Positions 20,498 through 30,571 of a stretch of 64,000 nt of DNA are shown in pieces. Position 1 is the first letter of the stretch; every line of letters begins with the position of its first letter. The stretch covers positions 497,448-561,447 of the forward strand of contig KN805370.1 of the NCBI GenBank assembly GCA_000818945.1, in the 5' to 3' direction. Both the position numbers and the translations under genes were made by a program. The notes beneath the pieces were generated by a model. That model saw nothing but the letters and a program-made list of their open reading frames with translations. It was not told the origin of the DNA and did no database searches. Origin of the DNA: Schizochytrium sp. CCTCC M209059. Taxonomy: Eukaryota > Sar > Bigyra > Thraustochytrida > Thraustochytriidae.

Positions 20498-20949
20498 GTG
20501 TGCATGTATGTAATGCATGTAGCCAGCAGCAATACCATAGCAGCACCAACAGAGACCACGACAACAACAACAACTCTACTACTACCAACACATTAACGAT
20601 AAGGATAAAGCCATAAACTACTGACTGATTGATTAGCTGACACTGTGGTTCTAACCTCTTCCACCTACGATGAGAACGGTGCTAGAAAGACTTTTCTCCT
20701 CCCACAAAAGGAGCGGCCTTGCTCTTTCTCCCCACCTTCACTCTTTCCTTCCCCCCCCGCCTCCTCCACCACCCCAAAAAGAGGAATTTCTCATCTTCTT
20801 TTTGGCAATTTCCTGCGTGGTGATGCAGGCAACGACCGCGAGACTCTTTCCCAAAAAGAGTATATGTTTGTAAGGTAGCAGCATACTGGTACTGGAGCGT
20901 TTGAATAATCAGAGCTTTAAACCTTTGCGAAGCTGAATCGATCGCGGAA
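20498..20949. other. Spacer between convergent genes
   Basis: These are the 3' regions of the mitochondrial protein gene (plus) and SIRT4 (minus). The sequence is AT-richer than its surroundings, with CAA/CAC and CCCC tracts. Nothing coding is seen. Confidence 0.5.
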
Positions 20950-21924
20950 CTATCGTGCTGAAGCAGAGGTGCTGGACGAGAAAGAAACCCCCGGCCACGC
21001 GCTCGGTGGTCCAAGGAGGTCCTGCGTGAGCTCAGTGAGGGCTTGGCCACAGGTGACTTCATCGATCTTGAAATCAGCAATCGGATCGGCACGCGTTTCA
21101 CCTACATTAAGAATGGCAAGCTCTTTGCCTTGATCCTTGGCCGCTTTGCAAAGACGGAAGCTCGACCACACCGTGACAGAGGATCCAACGACAAGAAGAC
21201 GGTCAGCTTCCTTGACCGCATCAAAGGAAGCCTGTTTGACATGTGCTGGCACGGTACCCCCGAAGAAGACAATCGTGGGCATGATTGTCCCGCCGCATTG
21301 AGAGCAGCTTGGAACAAAGAAATTGTCATAGTCTGTGATGTCGAGATGGGCGTCACCATCGGCACGAATATCTACGAAATCGTTGGGATCGAGGTGGAGG
21401 TCAAACCACCCCTTATTGACGGAGTAAATCTTGTCCTGGTACTCGTGACGCGAGTATTCTGTGCCACAGGAGAGACAGTGCACGCCATGGCCATGGCCAT
21501 GGAGTTCAAGGACGTTGGAGGATCCAGCCATGGTGTGCAGGCGATCAACATTTTGGGTGATGACCCGTGACACGTAGCCGGCGTGTTCGAGGGCTGCAAT
21601 AGCCGTGTGGCAGGCGTTGGGTTTTGCCTCCCGAAAATGCTTTTGCGCAACGACAGCGCGTGCCCAGTATCGCTTACGTCGTGCTCCGGACTGAATAAAA
21701 TCTTGGTGCGACATGGGCTTGTGTCCGCGGCTATATGAGCCTTCCGGGGACCTGTAGTCTGGGATGCCGCTCTCCGTCGAGACGCCAGCGCCGCTGAGCA
21801 CACAAATCCTGCCGGGGCGCGTCTCGTGGCCAGCAGATGCGCCGTGGCGAAAGAATGAGACGAGCTCTTGGAGCGTTGCCGCGCGCAGCTTCGACCTTGC
21901 GGCTGGAGGCACGAAGGACGCCAT
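20950..21924 (-). CDS. SIRT4: SIRT4-like class II sirtuin
   Basis: The 324-residue protein is a complete Sir2-fold enzyme. NAD-binding motifs GAGVSTESGIPDYRS (45-59) and TQNVDRLH (123-130), the catalytic histidine in ELHG (His142), the zinc cysteines C150, C153, C207 and C210, and GSS in the second Rossmann part are present. The stretch KRYWARAVVAQKHF and the RADPIADFKI end fit the SIRT4 subgroup (class II), whose members act in mitochondria as lipoamidase, deacylase or ADP-ribosyltransferase on metabolic enzymes. The N-terminus (about 1-35) has few acidic residues and several Arg and Lys, compatible with a mitochondrial leader. The length is close to human SIRT4. The ATG lies at 21922-21924. 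Confidence 0.9.
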   Translation of the reverse strand: MASFVPPAARSKLRAATLQELVSFFRHGASAGHETRPGRICVLSGAGVSTESGIPDYRSPEGSYSRGHKPMSHQDFIQSGARRKRYWARAVVAQKHFREAKPNACHTAIAALEHAGYVSRVITQNVDRLHTMAGSSNVLELHGHGHGVHCLSCGTEYSRHEYQDKIYSVNKGWFDLHLDPNDFVDIRADGDAHLDITDYDNFFVPSCSQCGGTIMPTIVFFGGTVPAHVKQASFDAVKEADRLLVVGSSVTVWSSFRLCKAAKDQGKELAILNVGETRADPIADFKIDEVTCGQALTELTQDLLGPPSAWPGVSFSSSTSASAR

Positions 21925-22788
21925 GTTGTGTCAAAAGGAACTCGTCACCGAAGCCGAGGCAGATGCTGTTGTTGGCGACACCGGACTAGGCAGGTGCAGG
22001 TGTTGCGAGGCGAGGCGAGGCGAAGCGAGACGAGAGGAATCGAGAATGTGTGCAGCGATGCAGAACTTCTCCTTTGAGGTCTGACAGCGAGTGCCTCACT
22101 GCCGCTTCGCTTGCCGCGATGTTGTTTTGGCGGCAGGATTTTGTCACCCCCTCTACCATGCTGCTACTTACTACTCCTACTCCTCCTACTAGTAATAGTA
22201 AACCCTCATGACAGCCGCCGCAAACTGGTGACTTTCCGAGTCCATGGCCTGAGCCTAGCTAGGCCTAGCTCGATCAGAGAATGATCATGACGATGTCAAC
22301 TGATGGAACACGCCTAGACTATGTGCAGCGAGATTGAAGTGGAACTCTATGCCGATTGAGCGTATATATGTATACACACAAGCGAGGCAAGCAATTCCAT
22401 GCAAGATTTTGGTCATCTTTTTGCATCGCCAGGTCTTTGCACTGTTTCCTTGCTTGCTCGAGCCGATTCAAAGTCCCAGCTTGGAGTAGCTGACATTGCT
22501 TGGAAAGTCTACTTGGAAAGTCTACGATTCCATTCGCGGTTGATTTACGTATAGAGACTTTTAAAGCAATTCGTTCGATCCCCGGGAGAAAAGCAACTGC
22601 AACTGCAACAATTCGTTCGAACCCCGGGAGAAAAGCAACTGCACTCCATTTGGGGCTTCCTCTCCGTACATGCGAAGTTTCGACAAATAAAGGAAAAGAT
22701 AAAGAAAGAAGAGATAAGTGTTTGCTTTTATGTATGCAATAAATGAAATGTGTGAGGCGCGGCCGCCGAGATAAAGAGCACGCACGAG
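21925..22788. other. Spacer upstream of SIRT4 and downstream of the monooxygenase
   Basis: The stretch carries a GAGGC repeat (22009-22045), AT-rich segments and a 42-bp tandem pair. No gene is supported. The GTTCGATCCC and GTTCGAACCC strings look like tRNA B boxes, but the flanking stems do not pair. Confidence 0.45.
22567..22643. repeat. Two-copy 42-bp tandem repeat with CCCCGGG core
   Basis: About 35 bases starting CAATTCGTTCGA are repeated at 22567 and 22609 with one substitution in the core, separated by a short CAACTGCAA joiner. Confidence 0.85.
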
Positions 22789-24411
22789 TTACAGACGCGA
22801 GCCGAGCTGGTAGTCACCCTTGTCGAGGGAACTGAGGTGGTGCCAGAAGCGGATGCAGTTTCCGGCCCAGTTATTGATGATGGTACCATCGGGGCGCTTG
22901 TACCAGCTGGTGCAGTTGGGATCCGCGAAAGTGGTCTGCTGGAGCTCGGACTGGAGGCGCTTCGTGTCCTCATCGTACTTTTCCTCCTTGACCTCGATAG
23001 TGGCGGCACCGATATCGATCATGTAGCAGATGTGGCGCACTGCATAGTTGACCTGGGTCTCGACCATGAAGATGATGCTCGAGTGGGCCAGGTTGCTGCC
23101 GGGGCCATAGCAGAAGAAGAGGTTGGGGAAGTTGGGCACCGCCATGGACTTAAAGGCGCGCGGGTAGTCGTTGTCCTTGCTCCAGAAGTCCTGGAGCGCA
23201 AGACCGTCGCCATTGCGAATGTCGATCTGGCTCATGAAGGCCGAAGAGTAAAAGCCAGTGGCGTAGATGATGACATCAGCCTCCTCCTTGGAGCCGTCCG
23301 AGTACTCGACTCCAGTCGGGGTGATGCGCTGGAGGCTCTTCTCAGCGCTGGTGATGAGATCGACGTTGTCCCAGGAGAGCATGGGGAACCAGTTTTCGGC
23401 AAGGGCAACGCGCTTGCATCCGATGCCGTACTCGGGGATGATCTTTTCGGCCGGGTACCTGTTCTTGCTGTCGCTCATCATGCCGTTGGCGAAGGCATCA
23501 CGGCAAAAGGTGTAAAAGACCGAGTTCGAGTTGCGGGTCTCGACGAGGTTGTAGAGGACCTCGTTGAAGAGGAAGAAGAAGGAGCGGTAGGCCTTCATGG
23601 CGAAGGGGACGTACTCGAAGATGGCCTTGTGCGTGTCTGTGTACTCAAAGTCGTCCTTTGCGACGGCCCAGATGGGCGAGCGCTGGATGACAGTCATATG
23701 CTTGGCCTCCTTGGCCACGATGGGGAAGGCCTGAATGGCACTGGCGCCGGTGCCGATGCCAATGACGCGCTTGCCCTTCATGTCGACGCTGTGGTCCCAC
23801 TGCGTGGTGTGGAAGGAGATGCCCTTGAAGTCCTCGATGCCCGGGACGTTGGGGAGCTTGGGGATACCGAGCTGGCCGGTGGCGGGCACGAAAAAGGTGA
23901 ATTCCTTCTCCTTGGTGGAGCCATCGGCGTACTCGACCTTGATGTTCCAGCGCTTGGTGTCGTTGTTGAAATGAGCGGCCTTGATGGCGGCGCCGAAGTG
24001 GGTGTGCTTGGCGAGCCCATACTTGGCGGCGACCTCCTCAAAGTAGGCGAGAATTTCCTCGCGCTTGGCCCACTTGCGCGACCAGTTGGAGCGCGGCTCG
24101 AAGGAGAACGAGTACAGGTGCGAGGGGACGTCGCATCCGCAGTCCGGGTAGTCGTTGTGGCGCCAGGTGCCGCCGAAGCCGTTCGACTTTTCGAAGATCT
24201 CGAAGGGGATGCCGGCCTCCATGAGCTTGATGGCTGCGCACATGCCGCTCATGCCGCCGCCCAGGATGGCCACCTTGACGCCCTGCACCTTGCACCTTTC
24301 GGCGCGCGTCGTCTTGTCCGTGTGCTTGACGTACTTGTTGTACAGCATCGCGCCCGCGCCCACCGCCGCCGCGGTCGCCAGCTTGCCCGGTCCCTTGCCT
24401 CCGCCCGCCAT
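22789..24411 (-). CDS. Baeyer-Villiger-type flavin monooxygenase
   Basis: The 540-residue protein has an FAD-binding GGGMSG (51-56), the type I Baeyer-Villiger fingerprint FxGxxxHTxxW(P/D) as FKGISFHTTQWD (195-206), and an NADPH-binding GIGTGAS (218-224). Later landmarks include DVIIYATGF. Such class B enzymes use NADPH and O2 to insert oxygen next to a carbonyl or to oxidise soft nucleophiles. An Ala/Gly-rich stretch at residues 3-27 could be a weak membrane anchor or organelle signal. The substrate is unknown. Its upstream region holds a 10-bp tandem repeat. The length and motif set are normal for single-chain BVMOs. Confidence 0.9.
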   Translation of the reverse strand: MAGGGKGPGKLATAAAVGAGAMLYNKYVKHTDKTTRAERCKVQGVKVAILGGGMSGMCAAIKLMEAGIPFEIFEKSNGFGGTWRHNDYPDCGCDVPSHLYSFSFEPRSNWSRKWAKREEILAYFEEVAAKYGLAKHTHFGAAIKAAHFNNDTKRWNIKVEYADGSTKEKEFTFFVPATGQLGIPKLPNVPGIEDFKGISFHTTQWDHSVDMKGKRVIGIGTGASAIQAFPIVAKEAKHMTVIQRSPIWAVAKDDFEYTDTHKAIFEYVPFAMKAYRSFFFLFNEVLYNLVETRNSNSVFYTFCRDAFANGMMSDSKNRYPAEKIIPEYGIGCKRVALAENWFPMLSWDNVDLITSAEKSLQRITPTGVEYSDGSKEEADVIIYATGFYSSAFMSQIDIRNGDGLALQDFWSKDNDYPRAFKSMAVPNFPNLFFCYGPGSNLAHSSIIFMVETQVNYAVRHICYMIDIGAATIEVKEEKYDEDTKRLQSELQQTTFADPNCTSWYKRPDGTIINNWAGNCIRFWHHLSSLDKGDYQLGSRL

Positions 24412-24622
24412 CCTCCTCGCTCGCTCGCTCTCCCTCCTTCCTCCCTTCGTCCCTGCGCGCTCCTCCCTTCCGCTCGGCTCCGGCTCCGGCTGCGAGTTCG
24501 TCTCCGAGTTCGTCTTCGCGTTGGAGTTCGAGTTCTGCTGCTCCGCCGCGCTCGCCTCGTCCCCCCCCCCTTCCCGCTGTTTCCTGCTCTCTCCAATGCT
24601 CTTCGATGCTCTACAACAACGC

Positions 24623-24706
24623 GATGCTCTTCGATGCTCTTCAATGCTCTTCGATGCTCTTCAATGCTCTTCGATGCTCTTCGATGCTCTTCGATGCTCT
24701 TCGATG
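24623..24706. repeat. 10-bp tandem repeat (CGATGCTCTT)
   Basis: Eight to nine head-to-tail copies of CGATGCTCTT, some with A for G at the second position of the CGA, are in exact 10-base register. Looser copies run back to 24593. It lies about 200 bp upstream of the monooxygenase start. Confidence 0.9.
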
Positions 24707-26680
24707 CGATGCAATACGGCGCGAGGGAGGGCGCCGTCCGTGCGCGGGCGGTCTAAGATACCGCCGCAAGATACGCACGCGCGCCCGGGACGCCCGCGCC
24801 GCGTCCCCCCGGCGGCAAGGCGCGGCAAGCAAGGCAGCCGCTGCGGCGTCGCGAGGCGAGCGATTCTCGGGCAAGCTTGGGCGGCTTGGGCTGGCTTAGT
24901 CGGTCGGAGGCCGGCGTCCTGTGCGCGGGCGGGCAAAGTCGGCGCTCTTGCTCGGTTTTTTGGGGCTGGGGACTGCGTGAGTTCTTGGTTGGCCAGGTCG
25001 TTCGTCGTTGGTTGGTTCGTTCGTTGGTTGGCTAGTTAGTTTGTTAAGCTAGGCGCCGCCGGCGGCGTCTGACCGGGCTCGCTTTCTCAGGCGGTGGCGG
25101 CCGCCGGGCCAGCCTGGTGCTCGCGCCGGAAGCCACTGCCAGGACAGACATTCTGGCAGGCATTCTGACAGACATACAGACAGACGCACGCACGCACGCA
25201 CGCACGCGCGGTGGGCTCTGCTGCTTGACAGTCGCGCTTGCTTGCCTCATCCACGCGGCTTCAGCGCGCCCGGCGAATCCATGTCGCTGCCGCCGCGTCG
25301 GACTCGCCGCGCCTCTTCGATCTAGTTTTCGCCCGCTCAGTCCGCCAAACATGATCTTGCTTGCTTGCTATGCGTTGCATTTGCTGGCTCGCCCACGATT
25401 CACACGTCGCGAATCGCGCTTACCACCGCGACGCGGCGCGGGAAGCGCTTCTTGCCAGTGTAGGCTGCCCCCCCCCCGCCCTCTCCGTCCGTGACCGCAT
25501 ACGCGCATACCATGCGCATACGGTGATATGCATACAAACATTCATACTTTACATACATACACACGTGCATGCACTGCGAGCAAGGATGGTGGCATGCATG
25601 CTTGCTTGCATGCATGCATGCATACATGCATGCACAACCCGCTCGACGCCGCCGCCGCGGCGCTCGACGGGCGTCGCCACTGACGGTGTCCGCGAACTCT
25701 TTCGGGCGCAGAAATCATCGCGCGGCCGATATATACGTATCATCATCCTCGCCAGGCTTCTCGTCGCTCTTCAACGCCTTACTATCCCTGCCTGCTTATC
25801 ACAGATACAGCGGCGACTGACGGCGGGCGGTCGGTTCATCCTCGATCCAGGCTCCGGCGCCTCCGCGGCTGCCTGCCTGGCTGCCTGGCTGCCTGGCTGC
25901 CTGCCTCCGCTCGGTCTCTGGCCCGTCGCGATCACGATGCCAGCGAAGACCAGTTCCACCGGGCCGCCTTCCCTCCCGCGCGTCGCGTACGATGCGCCGC
26001 GGGTCTCCTCCGTCGCGCCTCCCGGTTCACAACTCGACTTCCCTTCCTCGTTTCGCCTCTCTCCCTCTCTCTCTAACAAACCCGTTAAAGATAAGGGCGC
26101 GAAAGCTTCCCGGCGAGACACTCGAATCCGCAGCCTCACGATGCGATGCGATGCGATGCGATGCGATGCAATGTCAAGCCACGCGGACCAAGCCGCGCGA
26201 GGCGAGCGGAGCGGGGTTTTCGGGCGCGAGTCCGGCGGCGTCGCGCGGCCGCCGCCGGTCCGTGTCTCGGCGCGGGGCGTCGACGGACCCGCCGGGTCAC
26301 GACCGTCAGTCCTGCCGCCAGAACAAGATCAACGACAACAAAAAAAAGAGGCCCGGTCCAGCCCTGCCGCACCAGCCACGCCTCGGACTGCACTCGACGC
26401 AGCGTGCTCGCGCGCTCGCGCTCTTCGAGCTGCTCTTCCCTGGCAACAGCAGCTGCAGCGTGCGGTCGTGCTGGTGCTCGACGGCGGCGGCCGACGGAGA
26501 GAAGAAGAAGGTAAGGACGGGACGAAAGGAAAGACGAAAGAAAGATAGAAAGGAAGAAAGAAAGAGTGAGCGTGCGAGCGCAGACCTGCACTTGGGAGGG
26601 TGTGCGCGCGAGGTTCCAAGAGCGCGCCCGTGGACCTGTCCATGGGCGGCGTGGGCCTCCAAATGCGAGTCCAAGACAGG

Positions 26681-26731
26681 CAAGACAAGACAAGACAAGA
26701 CAAGACAAGACAAGACAAGACAAGACAAGAC
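26681..26731. repeat. CAAGA pentanucleotide microsatellite
   Basis: About ten perfect CAAGA units. The opposite strand reads as a false SCLVL repeat peptide. Confidence 0.9.
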
Positions 26732-28333
26732 GATCAAGCGCCAGTGGACGACAGTTTGCTCCTCACGGTCCGCATCGGGCGACCGCCAATCGTCGCGCCC
26801 GAGTGCGAAAAGGATCCAAATGGATCGTCGAAAAAGACGCTCTGCTCGGCTCTCCTCTGCTCGGCTCCACGCGACGCAACGCTGCAGCTCGACCGTCATG
26901 CTCTGGCGGGCGTGCCGTGCCAAGCGACGACGAAAGGACGGAGCATATAAAGACTCCGCCGAGAACGACCTGCCTCGGAGGCGCAAGCGTTCCGACGACG
27001 CGCAGCGCAGCGCAGATAGATCTTCGCGCAGGAAGTCCGGGCCGGCGAGGTCTGGACTGGAAATTGACGAATGCATGCCGCGCCCCGCGATCATCAATCG
27101 ATCAATCGATCCGTCGTGCCTGCAGCACCGTTGTTTTTTCTTTGGCATGACATGAACCAGCCTTCGGCCGGCTGCGGCGTGCCGCTCGAGGCCGCTGACG
27201 ACGCCGCGTCAATCGAGGCTCCAAAACAATCAGTCGGGGGGGCACGCGGCCCCGCGGCAGCGGCGCGTGAATCTCCCGCGAAAAGAGTCGTCCGACCCGC
27301 GCCGCTGCCGCTCGCGCGATGCGCCGACTGGGCCCGGCGGGGCGGGTTGAGGATGCGGATCCGACGGCGACCTTTGGCGAACTTTCAAGAGCGCGGTCCG
27401 TCGAGGTGGCCACACCTCTCCCACTGGCTATTGACATGTGCATGGATAGACAAAGCTGAGCAAACGCACGTACACAGGCAGAAATTTGAGCGAAGAGCGA
27501 TTTCGCGACCTTCAAGATTGTCGCGGTTTACAAAGAAGATCAACGTTGAGGGAAGAAACTAGGCTTGCGAGCAGTGCAGACCGGTGGGGCTTGGGCGACG
27601 AAGAACGAAGCGCTAAATGGTGAACGGATGTAGCTCGCGAAGGAGAGAAAAGAGGTTCGTTCCCCGCAGGAGAAAAAATTCAAGGCGCAGACTTGGTCCC
27701 GCCTTGCTTGTGAATCATCAACCGAGTCAGTCAGTCAGCAGTGGAAATTTCAGAAAAGATGAAATATTGCTTGCTGACTGGCAATTCTGTTGTTGGGCGT
27801 TGTATCTATTTATTATAAAGGTCCTAGACAAGCCTAGAGCCTTGATTTCTGAGCGGACTTTGCTCGCGGCAATGGACCCATCGTAGCACAATCGTAAAAC
27901 ACCACACCACCATCCATCAATACTTTCTATTCATTTTTTAGAAAATCAATTTTCACTGTCAGTTGCTGTTCCATTTCTTTCACTGAGCCATCCATATGCA
28001 CGTCGTCATCATCGAAACAAGCAAGCCTCAACTGCACGCAATCAAGTCGAAGAACTAGGTTTGTGGCGAGTGACGGGCGCTCTCAAAAAAAGAAAAAGAA
28101 AAAAGGATCACCCGCTTGGTTAGGTTCAAAATGCTATCCGGTTAGGTTTGTTGTATCGAAGAGGGACGCGGGGCAAAAGTCCGGCAAAAGCTCGTCGTCA
28201 AAGTTGCAGTCCTCGCGCAGAGTGAGACGGAGGACAGGAGAGCTTTGCGCTTGCGAGGAGAAAGGCTCGGAAAGAAGCGCGGACGACGGCCACTTCGCCG
28301 AGACGTCTGCTTCTTTCCTACAGACAAAAGACC

Positions 28334-28606
28334 ATGACCCAGGCCGCAGAGAGTGTTGCGGACGCGCAAAAGAAATCGGAGGATAGCGTGCGGCTCTTGA
28401 GCGCAGGCACCAACGCAGAGAAGAACGAGGGCATTCCTTCGTGCGAAGAAGAACACAAGAACTCGCTCAAATGCATCGAGAAGAACTACAGCAACAAGCA
28501 GGTTTGTAGGCCTCTCTTTGACGCGTACAAGACTTGCAAAAAGGCGCGCACAGAGGCGCGCCTTCTCCGAAACAATGGTGGCAAAAAAGCTACGCTCTGG
28601 GATTAG
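28334..28606 (+). CDS. COX23: COX23/CHCHD7-like twin CX9C protein
   Basis: The small 90-residue protein has an exact twin CX9C pattern: Cys37 and Cys47, then Cys58 and Cys68. The motif sequence CEEEHKNSLKCIEKN and CRPLFDAYKTCKK resembles Cox23/CHCHD7, whose members fold by two disulfides after import through Mia40 into the mitochondrial intermembrane space and support cytochrome oxidase assembly. The charged N-terminus is not a classical leader, as expected for this import route. The ATG is in good context (CC at -1/-2, A at -3). It stands alone between two repeat-rich spacers. Confidence 0.88.
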   Translation: MTQAAESVADAQKKSEDSVRLLSAGTNAEKNEGIPSCEEEHKNSLKCIEKNYSNKQVCRPLFDAYKTCKKARTEARLLRNNGGKKATLWD

Positions 28607-29019
28607 CTGATGCGTGAGCTTTGTGCACGAGACAGACTCTCGAAGCCGCCTTGTAGAAGATAGACGCTCGCGTTGCGCTGATATTACTTTCAACGTGGAC
28701 CTTCTCTTGATGGCGCTTTTTTCCCTCCCTTGTATTGCGGTCCAAGAATGGTCGTCGTCCAGATACACATCTTTCTTTGCGTTCTTCACCGTAAACGGAC
28801 ATATGTCGTCGCTTGCTCGCACCTCCACAACGCCGTATTACTGAACTTCTCAAATGGAAAGGTTGATTACGGTGTGGAGGCAGAACGACATTTGGGCGCA
28901 TACATATGCACGCATGCACTTCAAGCGTAGTATTTGCCTGTACTCAGTGGTTGCAAGGTTTCCGTCAAGATGCTGATTACGACGAAACATGATTCTCTTT
29001 GATAGCCCACAACAAAAGC

Positions 29020-29155
29020 CAATACAAAAAGCACAAACGAAGGCATTATAAAACGATACTGAGCTCGACGACGCCCTGTTGGAAGCGAAGTTTGGCGTTG
29101 AACTTCTTGCGTGTCTCGATGAGCACCGTGTCGACTTCCGTCGAAGCTGATTTGC
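29020..29155 (-). pseudogene. Partial copy C of the PH-CaMK 3' end
   Basis: On the minus strand the fragment reads SASTEVDTVLIETRKKFNA and KLRFQQGV, matching the kinase C-terminus with scattered changes, then stops early. It shares ACAAACGAAGGCATT with copy B. No upstream kinase sequence is attached, so it is a stranded 3' fragment. Confidence 0.8.
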
Positions 29156-29311
29156 CAATACAAAAAAAAAATCACAAACGAAGGCATTCTTGACACCATT
29201 TCTTAAATGCTACTGAGCGCGATGACGCCTTGTTGGAAGCGAAGTTTGGCGTTGAAATCTCAATCAATACTTTCACATACTGTATTGATCTCCGTGAAAG
29301 CAGATTTGCCA
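29156..29311 (-). pseudogene. Partial copy B of the PH-CaMK 3' end
   Basis: The minus strand reads a decayed version of the same tail (TEINTV, then a stop codon, then DFNAKLRFQQGV). The in-frame stop shows it is not coding. B and C share KLRF where the intact gene has KRRF. Confidence 0.8.
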
Positions 29312-29335
29312 TTGCAAAAAGCACAAAATAAAATT

Positions 29336-30571
29336 TTAATTCATGGCATTCTTGAAGCGATTAATGCTAATGAGCTTGCCGACGCCTTGCTGGAAGCGAC
29401 GTTTGGCGTTGAACTCCTTGAGCGTCTCGATGAGCACGGTGTTGACCTCCGTCGAAGCAGATTCTCCGGTGATCCATGGATGCTCGAGAGCCTGCTCGGT
29501 CGTGAGACGCCGATCGGGATTCTTTTGCAAGAGGCCGCGCACGAGATCCTTGGCAGAATCAGAAATGCGGTCCCAGTATGGCGAAGGAAAGTCATACGAG
29601 GCTGCCTTAATGGCCTCGAACATTTCAGCATCGTTCTCAGCATAAAAGGGCGGGAAGCCGCAGAGCAAAATGTACACAATGACGCCGACGCTCCACATGT
29701 CGACCTGCTTGCCATAGCCTTGCAGCAGAAGAACTTCTGGAGCCACGTAACCAGGGGTTCCGCATGCGGTGTGCAGCAGTTCGCCGTCCGTGATGAACTT
29801 GGACAGCCCAAAGTCAGCAATCTTGATCTCGGCATTTGGGCTGCGGTCCGTGTAGAGAAGATTTTCCGGCTTGAGGTCGCGATGCACAATGCCAAGACCA
29901 TGCAGATAGCCAATAGCACCGATAATACTTCGCGAAAGGTCCGAGGCATCCTTTTCGCTAAAAGTTCCATTTTCCACGATGCGATCGAAGAGCTCTCCGC
30001 CGTCGAGGACGTCCATGATGAGGTAAAGCTTTTTGCGCGTCTCAAAGATCTCCTTCATGTTGATGACATTGATGTGGTCGACCTGTTTGAGGATGGAAAT
30101 CTCTGTGAGAAGGGCCTCGCGATTCTCCTGGAGTGTGGCTTTGTCGATAATTTTAATGGCGTACGCTTGGCCCGTGCGCTTGAGCACGCCGAGCTTGACC
30201 GTGGCAAAGGTGCCTGCACCGAGTTCGCGTTTGATATCGTAGAGGTCACGAATCGTCATTTTGCTTGCCTGCGTGATAGCCGCGACCCACTCAGCAGTCT
30301 CGTCTGCGGAGTTGGCGCGCAATAGGTACGAACGGCTGCAAGCGATGAGCTCAAAGACGTTGTCGCAGTCCACTTTGCCGCCCTTTTCGACCGTGGAGAC
30401 TGTGGACCCTTCGAGAGGAATCACGCCGTCCGGCCTCTGATCACCCTTCTTTTTGAAATAGTGCATAAAGTTGTCTTTAATCGAAAAGTACCGCTCCTTC
30501 CACTCTTTGCCTTTGTGTCCGAGCGCTTGCAGAGGCCCTGCCTGGCCATCGTCGCCGTGGAGGCGACCCAT
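29336..30571 (-). CDS. PH-domain CaMK-type serine/threonine kinase
   Basis: The 411-residue protein starts with a PH domain (about 10-100, with WKERYFSIKDN and the terminal WVAAI helix), followed by a CaMK-group kinase domain. Kinase landmarks are GAGTFATVKLG, AIKIIDK (catalytic Lys), HRDLKPENLLY, DFGLSK, GTPGYVAPEVL and DMWSVGVIVYILLCG. The tail after HPWI is short (about 40 residues) and basic, and could be an autoinhibitory or calmodulin-binding segment. The PH domain would bring the kinase to phosphoinositides. PH-CaMK fusions of this type are known from several protist groups. The ATG at 30571 is used; a GTG ten codons upstream is ignored. Confidence 0.9.
   Translation of the reverse strand: MGRLHGDDGQAGPLQALGHKGKEWKERYFSIKDNFMHYFKKKGDQRPDGVIPLEGSTVSTVEKGGKVDCDNVFELIACSRSYLLRANSADETAEWVAAITQASKMTIRDLYDIKRELGAGTFATVKLGVLKRTGQAYAIKIIDKATLQENREALLTEISILKQVDHINVINMKEIFETRKKLYLIMDVLDGGELFDRIVENGTFSEKDASDLSRSIIGAIGYLHGLGIVHRDLKPENLLYTDRSPNAEIKIADFGLSKFITDGELLHTACGTPGYVAPEVLLLQGYGKQVDMWSVGVIVYILLCGFPPFYAENDAEMFEAIKAASYDFPSPYWDRISDSAKDLVRGLLQKNPDRRLTTEQALEHPWITGESASTEVNTVLIETLKEFNAKRRFQQGVGKLISINRFKNAMN

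Larger units (their letters stand above)
24412..28333. other. Gene-poor 3.9-kb spacer rich in short tandem repeats
   Basis: I find no gene I can support between the monooxygenase start and COX23. Long open frames on both strands (up to 395 codons) are GC-driven and low in complexity. The best ATG-started candidates are 27152-27562 plus (136 aa, preceded by TATAAAG at 26945) and 26306-27148 minus (280 aa, which runs through a CAAGA repeat); neither shows a domain. Short arrays occur at 24623-24706, 25185-25210 (ACGC), 25592-25634 (GCAT), 25868-25907 (GGCTGCCT), 26140-26172 (GATGC) and 26681-26731 (CAAGA). Confidence 0.5.
28607..29335. other. Spacer with decayed copies of the CaMK 3' end
   Basis: The left part (28607-29015) has no feature I can name. 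The right part, 29020-29311, is made of two degenerate copies of the last ~150 bp of the neighbouring PH-CaMK gene (listed separately). Confidence 0.7.

Noticed and set aside
22567..22643. tRNA-like B boxes (GTTCGATCC, GTTCGAACC)
   Set aside because: The T-stem does not pair, and no A box, acceptor stem or anticodon arm is found.
24591..24706. CRISPR-like array
   Set aside because: It is a plain 10-bp tandem repeat without spacers, in a eukaryotic genome.
22837..24756. 639-codon plus-strand frame opposite the monooxygenase
   Set aside because: It is an antisense shadow in GC3-rich coding sequence; no domain is recognisable and the minus-strand enzyme is certain.
25361..27155. Two plus-strand frames of 387-395 codons
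   Set aside because: Both have low complexity, start without a plausible context, cross several microsatellites and have no domain.
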